Source: Streptoalloteichus hindustanus (lineage in GTDB: Bacteria; Actinomycetota; Actinomycetes; Mycobacteriales; Pseudonocardiaceae). Taken from it: 64,000 bases of DNA. The stretch is from assembly GCF_900129375.1 (NCBI RefSeq), contig NZ_FQVN01000001.1, positions 372,001-436,000 of the forward strand, written 5' to 3'. Below the pieces are notes generated by a model. It searched no databases and was not told the origin of the DNA. It saw nothing but the letters and a program-made list of their open reading frames with translations. This document shows positions 27,227-36,863 of the stretch, one piece after another (the first letter of the stretch is position 1; each line of letters begins with the position of its first letter). A program made the translations under genes and the position numbers.

Positions 27227-27389
27227 CTCCGCTTCCCGACTTGCGGGCATGTCCGAACGATGCGATAAGGAAGAATTGCCCACGAGCCACCAAGCAGGAG
27301 AAAGCGGACCGCGCCCCGAATCCCTTTCCCGAGACTCCGGCGGTCCGGGTTCTTCGCCGCGGGAAAGGCCCCGGACTCAGCGTTCCCGT

Positions 27390-28484
27390 TCACCTTTCCG
27401 GGCGTTTCCCCCCGACCGCCGGTAGCGCGGCGGAGGCGTCCTCCCGGTTCATCCCGGTCGCCTGGAGCAGGTCGACCACGATCGACCGCAACTGCGCCAC
27501 GACCACCCGCATCGAGAACCCGGCGCCGCTCGCCAGCTCACCGGTCGCGGCCCGGCCGGCCGCCAGCGCGGCCCGGCGCGCCCGCACCGGCTCCTCGCCC
27601 TTCGCGAGCTCGTCCCGCAGCACGGTGGTCGCCTCGGCCAGCGCCCGCAGCACCTCCGGCAGGTGCTCCGGCACCCGCTCCTCGTCCCGCAGGGCGGCCA
27701 CGGTCCGCCGCAGCAGGACCCGCGTGTTGCGCATCGCGTAGTCCACCGGCGCCGCCGCCGCGCGGTAGTGCTCCAGCTCGTTCCTGCGCCGCCACCGCAG
27801 CGGCGCGATCGTGGCGATCTCGCTGCCCGTCTCCAGCGCGGACCGGAAGTCCTCCAACGCCTTCTGGCTGCCCCGCGCCCGGGACAGCGCCGCGGCCGCC
27901 CGCCCGGGGTCCCGTTCCTCGGCCGCCGTCGCCGCGCCCCGCAGCGCCTGCGCGAGCTCGCCGAACACGGCCCGCCCCTGGCGGTGCGCCACGGTGATCG
28001 GGTTGGCCGGGATCAGGGCCGCGACGCCGAGGCCGATCAGCCCGCCGATCAACGCGTCGACCATCCGGTTGAACCCGGCGCTGTCCCCCGGTGGCAGCAA
28101 CGTGGCCACCAGGACGGCCGACGACCCGGACTGCAACGCGATCACCGTGCCGCTGTCCAGCAGCACGGCGGTGCTCATGGCCAACGCGACCACGAGCGCG
28201 ATCTGCCACGGGCCCGACCCGATCAGCGAGATCAGCAGGTCGCCGACCCCGATGCCGACGCTCACCCCGACCACCAGCTCGCCCACGCGCCGCAGCCGCT
28301 GGCCGAGCGAGACGCCGAGGACCACGACCCCGGCGATGGGCGCGAAGAACGGCCGCGCGTGGCCCACGAGGTCCTTGGCGACCACCCACGCCAGTCCCGC
28401 CGCGATGGCGCACTGCAGGATGGGAAGCGCGGTGCGCGCCAACCTGCGCAGCCGACGGCGGACCTCTTCGCGCACTCCGTCCAC
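27390..28484 (-). CDS. FUSC-family membrane protein
   Basis: A 364-residue protein with an N-terminal membrane domain of about six segments (residues 18-165, including LPILQCAIAAGLAWVVAKDL and APIAGVVVLGVSLGQRLRRVG) and a cytoplasmic helical C-terminal half. This is the FUSC/aromatic-acid-exporter-like architecture, linked to efflux of small organic acids. The substrate is unknown. GGGAGAATCAACGTC precedes the GTG start. It stands alone. Confidence 0.87.
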   Translation of the reverse strand: MDGVREEVRRRLRRLARTALPILQCAIAAGLAWVVAKDLVGHARPFFAPIAGVVVLGVSLGQRLRRVGELVVGVSVGIGVGDLLISLIGSGPWQIALVVALAMSTAVLLDSGTVIALQSGSSAVLVATLLPPGDSAGFNRMVDALIGGLIGLGVAALIPANPITVAHRQGRAVFGELAQALRGAATAAEERDPGRAAAALSRARGSQKALEDFRSALETGSEIATIAPLRWRRRNELEHYRAAAAPVDYAMRNTRVLLRRTVAALRDEERVPEHLPEVLRALAEATTVLRDELAKGEEPVRARRAALAAGRAATGELASGAGFSMRVVVAQLRSIVVDLLQATGMNREDASAALPAVGGKRPER

Positions 28485-28606
28485 GACGTTGATTCTCCCG
28501 CCCGTGTCCCGCCCGTCGACGTCGGAACGCCCGAGGCGCCGCCGCCGCGAACAGCTCGGCACCGCGCCGTCGGGGACGACAGCGCGGCGCCGTGGGCGCG
28601 TCTTCC

Positions 28607-29227
28607 TCAACGGCGACGCAGGACGCGCGTGAGGGCCAACGCTCCGCCCCCGAGCACGGCCAGCGCGCCGAGGACCGGCAGGGGGCCGGCGGCGGTGCGC
28701 CGCGGCGGCGCGGGCACCGCGGCGGCCTCGGACGCGGTTCTCGCCCGCCGCCGCAGCAGTTCGACGTGGAGGCTGCGTTCGCCCTGGGTCATCGCCCACC
28801 GGTGGTTGGCGGCGAAGACCGGTCGGAGGACCGGGGAGAACCACCGCAGCAACGGCTTGTTGGCCCGCACCCGCCAGTCGAACAGCACCTCGACCACCGG
28901 TCCCCGTTGCGTCAGCCGGAACTCACCGCGACCGGCGAGGTCGCCGGTCGCGGTGAACACCGAGCTGTCGGGGGCGTGCCGGGTCACGTGCATGTGCCAG
29001 CGCAGGGTGTAGGGCAGCCAACCGGTCGTGTGCAGGTCGAACCGGGCGCCGACACCGTCCTCGTCGGCCGGCGCGACCTGGCGGACCTTCAGGTAGACCG
29101 ACGGCCACCACCGGATCAGGTCCTCCGGGTCGAAGAGGACGTCGGCGACCTCGGTGACGCCGCCGGGCACCAGCCACCGGGTCTCGAAGCGGTAGTGGTG
29201 CGCCCGGGACCGGGTCGACTCAGCCAT
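28607..29227 (-). CDS. SRPBCC-fold (polyketide cyclase/START-like) protein with C-terminal membrane helix
   Basis: A 206-residue protein. Residues 10-150 form an SRPBCC lipid/ligand-binding fold (ETRWLVPGGVTEVADVLFDP, WWPSVYLKVRQV, FDLHTTGWLPYTLRWHMHV), then an Ala/Pro-rich linker and a C-terminal membrane helix (GPLPVLGALAVLGGGALALT) with a basic end. It probably binds a hydrophobic molecule at the membrane face. GGAGGGG precedes ATG 29227. It follows the DUF3151 gene by 21 bp. Confidence 0.83.
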   Translation of the reverse strand: MAESTRSRAHHYRFETRWLVPGGVTEVADVLFDPEDLIRWWPSVYLKVRQVAPADEDGVGARFDLHTTGWLPYTLRWHMHVTRHAPDSSVFTATGDLAGRGEFRLTQRGPVVEVLFDWRVRANKPLLRWFSPVLRPVFAANHRWAMTQGERSLHVELLRRRARTASEAAAVPAPPRRTAAGPLPVLGALAVLGGGALALTRVLRRR

Positions 29228-29248
29228 GTGTCGCCCCTCCGACACCGA

Positions 29249-29665
29249 TCAGGCGAGGCCGGTGGCGGCGGCCGCCGCCGGGTCGCTGTCCGCGAGGAAC
29301 TGGCGGCAGCGCTCGTACTCGGCCGTCTCGCCGATCTCGCCCGCCGCCATGGCCAGCGCGGCGAGCGCGCGCAGGAAGCCCTGGTTGGGCCGGTGTGACC
29401 AGGGCACCGGGCCGTGCCCCTTCCAGCCGGCCCTGCGGAGCTGGTCGAGGCCGCGGTGGTAGCCGGTGCGGGCGTAGGCGTAGGCCGCGACCGGGTCGCC
29501 GGCCGCCAGCGCGGCCTCGGCGAGCGCGGCCCACGCCGCGCTGAACTCGGGGTGGGCGCGGGCGACGTCGGCCGGGGGCCGCCCGGCGTCGAGCGCGTCC
29601 CGGGGTTCGTCGTTGTCCGGGAGCAGGGTGGGTTCGGGGCCGAGCAGGTTGCCCTGGAGCGTCAT
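29249..29665 (-). CDS. DUF3151 family protein
   Basis: A 138-residue soluble helical protein matching DUF3151: MTLQGNLLGPEPTLLPDN at the N-terminus, HPEFSAAWAALAEAAL, AYAYARTGYHRGLDQLRRAG, GPVPWSHRPNQGFLRAL and AEYERCRQFL. The helices resemble TPR-like pairs. The function is unknown, but the family is widely conserved in actinobacteria near central-metabolism genes such as fba, as here. A CACGAT box six bases before the ATG suggests a leaderless message. Confidence 0.86.
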   Translation of the reverse strand: MTLQGNLLGPEPTLLPDNDEPRDALDAGRPPADVARAHPEFSAAWAALAEAALAAGDPVAAYAYARTGYHRGLDQLRRAGWKGHGPVPWSHRPNQGFLRALAALAMAAGEIGETAEYERCRQFLADSDPAAAAATGLA

Positions 29666-30058
29666 GCGCCCATCGTGCCGCACCCCGGGCCCTCACGCGG
29701 ATTCCCAGCCAGGATTCCCGGTGCCGAGGTCGGTCGGCTCACCGGCCCCGGTGTCACCCTCGTGGGGGCCGCCGGCGGCCGGGCGCACCGGGCGGTCGCC
29801 GGCGGGCGCCGCCGCGCCGGCTGGCCCGTTCCGCCTGACGAGCACGGTGCCACCACCGATCCCGGCCGGCGTCCGCCCGGTCCGCCGGCGTTCGCCCGGA
29901 CGACGACGACACCGCTCCATCCGGTGATGTCGCCGAACGGCAGGGAATCCACCCGCACGGTCGGCTCTCCCGGCCCGGCCGTCACCCGGACCGGGGAGCG
30001 TGTCCCCGGTCCGCCGGCGCCACGGCCGGGGGACCGGGGACACGACCGCGCGGAGCGC
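29666..30058. other. intergenic region between DUF3151 gene and fba
   Basis: 393 bp. The fba terminator occupies 30000-30043. A 107-codon minus-strand frame (29985-29662) ends in an ATGA overlap with the DUF3151 start, but it is low-complexity and only about 80% GC at third positions, so I do not call it a gene. Confidence 0.6.
30000..30043 (-). terminator. fba terminator
   Basis: GTGTCCCCGGTCC (30000-30012) is perfectly complementary to GGACCGGGGACAC (30031-30043), with an inner CCGGC/GCCGG stem. It begins 16 bp after the fba stop. Confidence 0.88.
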
Positions 30059-31093
<1,035 letters not shown>

Positions 31094-31397
31094 CGGTCGT
31101 CCTCCTTGGCGAGCCCTGCCGTTTGCCCGCATCCTACGAGCCCCGGGGTTGGTCGGAGGCACCGCCGCGAACCCGACGAACAGGACCTCCCGCCACGCGG
31201 ATTTCCAGCCCCCGTCCGGCTGAATCGAACGCTGAATCGAAGGCACCTGCACGAGGCCGTTCCGCCGCCGCGGACCTCGGATCGCCGTGATGACGTGGTC
31301 AGAGTCGCCGCGCCGAGAGGAACGCCACGATCTGACGCGATTCGGCGCCGCCGCTGACCGTCACCGAACTCCGGCCGCGCCGGCGGAACCCCGGCCG
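31094..31397 (-). promoter_or_regulatory. fba upstream region
   Basis: 304 bp without a gene. On the minus strand a TAGGAT -10-like box (complement of 31131-31136) lies about 40 bp before the fba start; no convincing -35 or operator is seen in the remainder. Confidence 0.45.
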
Positions 31398-31733
31398 TCA
31401 GCGGCCGGCGGCGCCGGGATGGCCCTCCGGCCAGCCGTTCCGCGCGACGTACCCCTCGAAGTCCTCGCACAGGTACTCGCGCTTCAACGGCTTGAGCCGG
31501 ATCTGCGGCTGCTCGTCCATCCACCAGATCTCGAAGTCGAGCACCTCGCCGTCACCCGGCCAACGCCCCTGGTCGGACGGCAGCAACGCGACGTCCACGA
31601 AACCGGCCACCGGCAGCCCCAGGTCGACGAACACGCCGGCCACGCACGACGGCGGGCGCACGACGGCTCCGCTCAACCACTGTCCCAGCCGCAGCGTCGG
31701 CCGCAGCCGCTCCCACTCCTCGATCCCCGGCAC
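31398..31733 (-). CDS. hypothetical protein
   Basis: A 111-residue protein starting VPGIEEWERLRPTLRLGQWL with a beta-rich middle (CVAGVFVDLGLPVAGFVDVAL) and a C-terminal acidic/aromatic stretch (LDFEIWWMDEQPQIRLKPLK). I do not recognise the family. Third-position GC is high, supporting coding. The GTG at 31733 has GAGGGG ten bases upstream. It lies 32 bp after the HAD gene start-to-end junction on the same strand and may be cotranscribed. Confidence 0.65.
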   Translation of the reverse strand: MPGIEEWERLRPTLRLGQWLSGAVVRPPSCVAGVFVDLGLPVAGFVDVALLPSDQGRWPGDGEVLDFEIWWMDEQPQIRLKPLKREYLCEDFEGYVARNGWPEGHPGAAGR

Positions 31734-31764
31734 CCCTCCATCATCCCCTCGGCGGATGCCCAGG

Positions 31765-32574
31765 TCAGGTGAACAACCGCTCCAGGACGCGCGCCACACC
31801 GTCGTCGTCGTTGCTGCCGGCGTGCCGCCGCGTCGCCGCGAGCACGGCGGGGTGGGCGTTGGCCATGGCGTAGGCGCTGCCGGCCCAGCCGAGCACGTCG
31901 AGGTCGTTCGGCATGTCGCCGAAGGCCAGCACCTCGTCCGGCGCGATGCCCCGCTCGGCGCAGTACCCGGCCAGGGTGCTGGCCTTGCTGACCCCGATCG
32001 CGCTGATCTCGACCAGTCCGGTGCCGCCCGAGTGGGTGCACTCCCCGTGCTCCGCCGCGACGGCCCTGGCCATCTCCAGCAACGGGTCGGACTGGTGGTC
32101 CGCCGACCACACGAAGAACTTCGCGATCGACTCCGCCAGCCGCAGGACGTCGTCGACGGTCGGCACGACGACGTGTCGGTGGTCGTGGTCCCAGCGCGGC
32201 CCGAAGCCGGTCGCGGCGATCACCCGGATGCCGGTCTCCACGGCGAAACCCGCGCCCGGCAACCGTTCCCGCAGCGTCTCGGCCATCGCCGTGGCCGCCT
32301 CGGCCGCCACCGGCCGGGTGTGGACGATCCGCTCGCGGGCCAGTTCGTAGGTGACCGCGCCGTTCACGCAGATCGCGGTGCCGAGGTGGCCGACCTGCTC
32401 GGCGATGTGGGCGATGGCGCGGGGCGGCCGCGCGGTCACGAACACGATCTCCGCGCCGCCGGCCGCCGCGGCGCACAGCGCGGTACGGGTGCGGGCGGAG
32501 ACCGTGCCGTCGCTGCGGAGCAGCGTGCCGTCCAGGTCGGTGGCGACGAGTCGAGGCGCGGGCGGCGTGATCAC
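31765..32574 (-). CDS. Cof-type HAD-IIB phosphatase
   Basis: A 269-residue HAD hydrolase. Motif I is VATDLDGTLLRSDG with the DxD pair, motif II FVTARPPRAIA, motif III lysine in GVSKASTLAGY and motif IV FGDMPNDLDVLGWAG; the type IIB cap lies between motifs II and III. Such Cof/YidA-like enzymes dephosphorylate sugar phosphates or flavin precursors. The specific substrate is unknown. GTG start with GACGAT six bases upstream. Confidence 0.93.
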   Translation of the reverse strand: MITPPAPRLVATDLDGTLLRSDGTVSARTRTALCAAAAGGAEIVFVTARPPRAIAHIAEQVGHLGTAICVNGAVTYELARERIVHTRPVAAEAATAMAETLRERLPGAGFAVETGIRVIAATGFGPRWDHDHRHVVVPTVDDVLRLAESIAKFFVWSADHQSDPLLEMARAVAAEHGECTHSGGTGLVEISAIGVSKASTLAGYCAERGIAPDEVLAFGDMPNDLDVLGWAGSAYAMANAHPAVLAATRRHAGSNDDDGVARVLERLFT

Positions 32575-32748
32575 GTCGCGATCGTCGCACGACAGCCCGT
32601 GATGCCGTCGCGCGTTACCGCGCCCTCCATCGAGTGATCCTGAACCTCACCCGGTGGGCTTTACGCCTGGTTCCTCACGTGCCGTCACCTCTGTCGTCCC
32701 AGATTCCCAGATCCAGGGAAACCCATCGCCCAACCGGGACCGCGGGGT

Positions 32749-32754
32749 TAGGTT
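32749..32754 (+). promoter_or_regulatory. leaderless -10 box of the aldo/keto reductase gene
   Basis: TAGGTT ends eight bases before the GTG at 32763, so transcription should start at or next to the start codon. No ribosome-binding site is present. Confidence 0.6.
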
Positions 32755-32762
32755 GCGGCGCC

Positions 32763-33698
32763 GTGACGACCATCAACGGCACGGATCTGGACGTCTTCCC
32801 GCTCTGCTTCGGCGGCAACGTCTTCGGCTGGACCGCCGACCAGGACACGTCCTTCGCGGTCCTGGACGCCTACGCGGCGGCCGGCGGGAACTTCCTGGAC
32901 ACCGCCGACGCCTATTCCGCCTGGGTTGACGGCAACTCCGGCGGCGAGTCGGAGACCATCATCGGCCGGTGGCTCGCCGCCAGGGGCAACCGGGACGACG
33001 TCGTGATCGCGACCAAGTGCGGTCGCCTGCCGGGGCTGACCGGTCTGTCCGCCGGGACCATCCGCACCGCGGCCGAGAACTCGCTGCGCCGCCTCGGCGT
33101 CGACCACGTCGACGTGCTCTACGCGCACCGGGACGACCCGGACACCCCGTTGGAGGAGACGCTCACCGCGTTCGACGCGCTCGTCCGCGAGGGCAAGGTG
33201 CGTCACGTCGCCGCGTCCAACTACTCACCAGGGCGACTGGCCGAGGCGCTGGAGATCCAGCGGCGGGAGGGCCTCGCCCCGTTCGTCGCGCTCCAGCCGC
33301 AGTACAACCTGATGGACCGGGACGAGTACGAGACCGAGCTGGCCGGTCTGGTGGCCGCCAACGACCTCGCCGTCTTCCCCTACTACGCGCTGGCGTCCGG
33401 CTTCCTCACCGGCAAGTACCGCCCCGGCTCGACCGTGGACGGCGCCCGCGCGAGCAAGGCCGAGCAGTACCTGGACGAACGCGGTGTCCGCGTCCTCGCG
33501 GCACTGGACGAGGCCGCGGCGGCGCACTCCACCACGGTGTCCGCCGTCGCGCTGGCCTGGCTCGCCGCGCAGCCGACCGTCACCGCGCCGATCGCCAGCG
33601 CGCGCACCCCGGAGCAGCTCGCGGACCTGCTCCCGATGGCCGACCTGAAGCTCGACCAGGACGAGCTGGACCGGCTCACCGCGGCGTCCGCGCGCTGA
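32763..33698 (+). CDS. aldo/keto reductase
   Basis: A 311-residue NADPH-dependent oxidoreductase of the AKR superfamily. The barrel has FGGNVFGWTADQ, the catalytic DTADAYSAW (Asp, Tyr), KCGRL (Lys) and YAHRDDPDTPLEETL (His), plus VRHVAASNYSPGRL and the NADP-binding PIASARTPEQL near the C-terminus. It is closest to the YdhF/voltage-channel-beta-like group. The substrate is unknown. A strong terminator follows. Confidence 0.95.
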   Translation: MTTINGTDLDVFPLCFGGNVFGWTADQDTSFAVLDAYAAAGGNFLDTADAYSAWVDGNSGGESETIIGRWLAARGNRDDVVIATKCGRLPGLTGLSAGTIRTAAENSLRRLGVDHVDVLYAHRDDPDTPLEETLTAFDALVREGKVRHVAASNYSPGRLAEALEIQRREGLAPFVALQPQYNLMDRDEYETELAGLVAANDLAVFPYYALASGFLTGKYRPGSTVDGARASKAEQYLDERGVRVLAALDEAAAAHSTTVSAVALAWLAAQPTVTAPIASARTPEQLADLLPMADLKLDQDELDRLTAASAR

Positions 33699-33726
33699 GC
33701 CCGTCCGCCCCCCGGACAACGAGCGG

Positions 33727-33758
33727 GCACGCCGGACCGTCGCCTCGGTCCGGCGTGC
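33727..33758 (+). terminator. terminator after the aldo/keto reductase gene
   Basis: GCACGCCGGACC (33727-33738) pairs perfectly with GGTCCGGCGTGC (33747-33758) around an eight-base loop, followed by CTTCC. Confidence 0.85.
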
Positions 33759-33876
33759 CTTCCGGGTCGTGTTCGTCCCCCACCAGCGGAATCACCCGGG
33801 TGGAACCGCCCGGGGGGTGGGTTTCACCGGGCACGCTGACGGTCATCCGGCGGTGGGGGGAGCACGGGGAGAGCAC

Positions 33877-34398
33877 GTGTCGGACGCAGGACCACCGCAG
33901 AGCGCCGTGGCGCTCGTCGAGCGGCTGCTCGTGACGCACCGGGCGCAGATGTTGGCGATCGCCCGGTCGATGCTCGGCGACGCCCACGACGCGGAGGACG
34001 CCGTGCAGCGGGCCTCGCTGCTGGCCTGGCGCAAGGCCGCCCAGCTCCGCGACTCGGGTGCGGCGCCGGCCTGGCTGGCCACGATCACCCGGCGGGTGTG
34101 CCTGCAGATCGGCAGGGAGCGGCCCGACTGGGACCTGTGGTCGGACCCGCCGGGCGGGGACCTGCCGACGACGTGGTCGCTCGACCCGGCGCTGCAGGTG
34201 GCCGCGGCCGACCTGCTGGCCCGGTTGCGCGCCGCCTTCGCCGACCTGCCCGAGCAGGCGCGGACCATCTGGCGGCTGAAGTTCGTGGAGAACCTGCCCA
34301 ACCCGGAGATCGCCGAGCGGACCGGGTTGTCCCGCGGCGCGGTGGGCAGCCAGGTGTACCGCGCGCGGACGGCGCTCCGGCGCGCGACGACGGGCTGA
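33877..34398 (+). CDS. ECF-type RNA polymerase sigma factor
   Basis: A 173-residue sigma factor. Region 2: LLVTHRAQMLAIARSMLGDA with DAEDAVQRASLLAWRKAA; region 4: FADLPEQARTIWRLKFVENL with PEIAERTGLSRGAVGSQVYRARTAL. The first half of region 2 departs somewhat from SigE family members. The start GTG 33877 has GGGGAG six to seven bases upstream. A YciI gene and another sigma factor gene follow. No anti-sigma gene is evident. Confidence 0.88.
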   Translation: MSDAGPPQSAVALVERLLVTHRAQMLAIARSMLGDAHDAEDAVQRASLLAWRKAAQLRDSGAAPAWLATITRRVCLQIGRERPDWDLWSDPPGGDLPTTWSLDPALQVAAADLLARLRAAFADLPEQARTIWRLKFVENLPNPEIAERTGLSRGAVGSQVYRARTALRRATTG

Positions 34399-34538
34399 AC
34401 CGGACCGGCCCATCGGATCAGCCCAACGGTTCAGTCCGGCGGGTCAGCCCGTCGGATCGGTCAGAATCGGCCTCGGAGCCGGTCGCCGCTGTGCGCTGTC
34501 GATCACCGATCACCGAGGGCCGAGGGCCGGTCGGACGG

Positions 34539-34817
34539 TCAGAGCCACTGGCCGGTGCGCGGGGTCCACTCCCGGATGGTCACCTTCTCGATGACGCCGG
34601 CGGGGGTGTACGGGTCGGCGTCGAGCACGCCGCGCAGCTCGTCGACGTCGGTCGCGGAGTAGACGAGCATCGCGCCGGAGTCGTCCGCCCACGGCCCGCC
34701 GGCCAGGAGCACGCCCTCCTCCGCCAGTCGCTTGGCGTACTCCCGGTGCGCGGGGCGGACCTCCTCCAGACGCGCGCGGTCGGGGCCGTAGACCAGCTCG
34801 ACGGCGAAGTGGGACAT
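34539..34817 (-). CDS. YciI-family protein
   Basis: A 92-residue ferredoxin-like alpha+beta protein: MSHFAVELVYGPDRARLEEV, RPAHREYAKRLAEEGVLLAG, GPWADDSGAMLVYSA and DPYTPAGVIEKVTIREW. The His in the RPAHREY helix and the Asp of DDSGAM are the conserved pair of the family. YciI/YCII proteins may be small hydrolases or dehalogenases and are often found near ECF sigma genes, as here. GGAGG precedes the ATG at 34817. It is convergent with one sigma gene and divergent from the other. Confidence 0.9.
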   Translation of the reverse strand: MSHFAVELVYGPDRARLEEVRPAHREYAKRLAEEGVLLAGGPWADDSGAMLVYSATDVDELRGVLDADPYTPAGVIEKVTIREWTPRTGQWL

Positions 34818-34876
34818 GTCCACCTCCAGGGCGGCTGCGGGCAGGGCATCCCGACCGTACCGGTACCGTCGAGTCC

Positions 34877-35464
34877 GTGGGCGGGGTTGGTTGGCACAGC
34901 ACGGGCCAGGGGGTCGAGCGCACGGTCGAGCGCACGCTCGGCCATCTGCGGACGTTGGACGCCGCGCCGGCCCAGCCGGCCGGGCCGCTGACGCTGGAGG
35001 ACCTCTACCGGCAGCACCGGATGCGCCTGGTCCGGCTGGCGGTGCTGCTCGTCGACGACGCGGCGACCGCGGAGGACGTGGTGCAGGAGGCGTTCACCGG
35101 CCTGCACCGGCACTGGTCCGGCCTGCGGGACGCCGCCGCGGCCGTCGGCTACCTGCGGACCGCGGTCGTGAACGGCAGCCGGTCGGTGCTGCGGCGGCGC
35201 AAGACCGCACGCGAGTACACGCCACCGCACACGACGACCGCCCGGTCCGCCGAGTCGCTGGCCATGCTCACCGCGGAGCACCAGGCCGTGGTGGCGGCGC
35301 TGGGCAAGCTGCCGCCCCGGCAGCGGGAGGTCCTCGTCCTGCGCTACTACGGCGGGCTGTCCGAGGCCGAGATCGCGGAGGCGACCGGGATCAGCCGGGG
35401 CACGGTGAAGTCGACCGCGAGCCGGGCGCTGGACGCGTTGCAGCGCATCATGACCGCCGGCTGA
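34877..35464 (+). CDS. SigE-family RNA polymerase sigma factor
   Basis: A 195-residue ECF-type sigma factor with region 2 (LYRQHRMRLVRLAVLLVDDA, AEDVVQEAFTGLHRHW) and region 4 (KLPPRQREVLVLRYYGGLSE, EIAEATGISRGTVKSTASRA). The GTG at 34877 follows TACCGT (34864-34869) by seven bases, so it is probably leaderless. About 40 N-terminal residues precede region 2, longer than in the sigma factor at 7 kb. No anti-sigma gene follows. Confidence 0.9.
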   Translation: MGGVGWHSTGQGVERTVERTLGHLRTLDAAPAQPAGPLTLEDLYRQHRMRLVRLAVLLVDDAATAEDVVQEAFTGLHRHWSGLRDAAAAVGYLRTAVVNGSRSVLRRRKTAREYTPPHTTTARSAESLAMLTAEHQAVVAALGKLPPRQREVLVLRYYGGLSEAEIAEATGISRGTVKSTASRALDALQRIMTAG

Positions 35465-35513
35465 GACCCGGCCGTCCCGCCGGCTCCGGGCCCGCGGGGC
35501 ACGGACGCGGGCT

Positions 35514-35837
35514 TCAGCCGTCCCGCTCCTGGTCCTCCAGGGCCCGGGTGGCGTACTCGACGGCGAGCTGCACCGCGCGCGCCTGCGCCGGGCTCTGGTC
35601 CTCCAGCCACTCGTCCTCGTCCTCCGGGTCGAGCTCCTCCGCCTCGTCGGCCTCCTCGTCGTCGTGGATCTCGGGCAGGGCGTTCTCCAGCGCCACGATG
35701 TGCGCGGCGTGCTCGCGGGCGAGCTGCTCCACGCGGGGGTCGTCGGGCGCGACGTCGGCCAGCTCCTGGTACCGGTCGGCCAGCCGACGCGCCTCCGCCA
35801 TGAGCTCCTCGGGCAGCAGCGTCGAGTTCGGTTCCAT
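35514..35837 (-). CDS. small acidic hypothetical protein
   Basis: A 107-residue, very acidic helical protein starting MEPNSTLLPEELMAEARRLA with an Asp/Glu-rich middle (EEADEAEELDPEDEDEWLED). Two helices rich in Ala/Glu/Arg suggest a coiled coil or a protein-binding module. No family is recognised. No clear ribosome-binding site is present. Confidence 0.65.
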   Translation of the reverse strand: MEPNSTLLPEELMAEARRLADRYQELADVAPDDPRVEQLAREHAAHIVALENALPEIHDDEEADEAEELDPEDEDEWLEDQSPAQARAVQLAVEYATRALEDQERDG

Positions 35838-35966
35838 GTGTCCAGAAGACCAGACCCCGCCGGGACCGCATCTCGACGGGTCCCATCGGGTGTGCCCGGC
35901 CGTGGCGCCGGAAGTCGTGGCGGGCGGGAAGGGGCCCGTCGTGGCGGGCCGCCGCCCCCAGCCGGC

Positions 35967-35988
35967 CCGCCCGCTCCGGAGCGGGCGG
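35967..35988 (-). terminator. 22-bp perfect palindrome after the permease operon
   Basis: CCGCCCGCTCC (35967-35977) is directly followed by its complement GGAGCGGGCGG (35978-35988), eight bases beyond the permease stop at 35996. It can form a hairpin in the minus-strand RNA. Confidence 0.65.
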
Positions 35989-35995
35989 AGGGCGG

Positions 35996-36856
35996 TCACT
36001 TCACCGCTCCCACCGTCATCCCCTCGATGATCCGGCGGCCGAGCCAGAGGTAGAGGAGCAGCATGGGCACGACCAGGATGGCCACGCCGGCGAAGAGCGC
36101 GCCGTAGTCCGCGCCCGAGTACTGCTGGGTCTGGAGGAACCCCAGCAACGACAGGGCGAGGGTCTGCTTCGCGCTGTCCTGCACGAAGACCAGGGCGACG
36201 AAGGTCTCGTTCCACAGCCCCACGAGGTTGAGCAGGAACGCGGTGAGCAGTCCGTTGCGCGCCAGGGGGAGCACGATCTGCGCGAAGGTGCGCACGGCGC
36301 CGGCGCCGTCGATCGCGGCGGCCTCCTCGACCTCGTCGGGCAGCGAGCCGAAGAACCCGGTCAGCAGGAACACCGTGAACGGCACGGACAACGCGACGTA
36401 GAGCACGAACAGCCCGGTCAGGCTGTTGACCAGCCCCGCGTCCTGCATCAGCGCGAACAGCGGGATGACGATCACCTGCGTCGGGATGCCGATGCCGACG
36501 GCGAACAGCACCGCCATCATCCCGGACAGCCGGGTCCTGGTCTTGGCGAGCGCGTAGGACGCCGGCGCGGAGATCAGGACGACCACCACCGACGCGCCGA
36601 CGGCCACCAGCGCCGTGTTCCCGGCGGCCCGCCCGAAGTCGCTGTCCGACCACGCCCTGACGAAGTTCCCGAACTGGCCGAGGGAGTCCAGCCCCCAGGG
36701 GTCGCGGAAGATGGCCGTGTGCTCCCGCAGCGCCGCGACCAGCAGCCAGCCGAGCACACCCACGTTGAAGGCGACCAGCAGCCACACACCCGCCGTGCCG
36801 ATCCGGCGCAGCGGGCCGCGCTCGGCCCGCAGGGACCTGGCGACCACGTGCCCCAC
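35996..36856 (-). CDS. carbohydrate ABC transporter permease (MalG type)
   Basis: A 286-residue inner-membrane permease with six segments and the EAA loop DEVEEAAAIDGAGAVRTFAQIVLP that docks to the ATPase. It forms a heterodimer with the MalF-type permease encoded seven bases upstream. Typical MalG ending RRIIEGMTVGAVK. There is no ATP-binding gene in the operon, so a shared MsiK-like ATPase is expected. The nearby amino-sugar genes suggest an amino sugar or its oligomer as substrate. Confidence 0.92.
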   Translation of the reverse strand: MGHVVARSLRAERGPLRRIGTAGVWLLVAFNVGVLGWLLVAALREHTAIFRDPWGLDSLGQFGNFVRAWSDSDFGRAAGNTALVAVGASVVVVLISAPASYALAKTRTRLSGMMAVLFAVGIGIPTQVIVIPLFALMQDAGLVNSLTGLFVLYVALSVPFTVFLLTGFFGSLPDEVEEAAAIDGAGAVRTFAQIVLPLARNGLLTAFLLNLVGLWNETFVALVFVQDSAKQTLALSLLGFLQTQQYSGADYGALFAGVAILVVPMLLLYLWLGRRIIEGMTVGAVK

Positions 36857-36863
36857 CCCCTCG

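Larger units (their letters stand above)
26958..27389. other. intergenic region with 44-bp element and two DnaA-box-like sites
   Basis: This 432-bp gap holds no gene I can support. It contains the 44-bp element copy A (27082-27125), two TGTGGACAA sites (27166-27174 and 27218-27226) and then AT-richer, unremarkable sequence to the FUSC stop. Confidence 0.7.

Noticed and set aside
32724-32738. 15-base match CATCGCCCAACCGGG with 27187-27201
   Set aside because: Exact 15-mer sharing is close to what chance allows in GC-rich sequence of this length and there is no extended similarity on either side.
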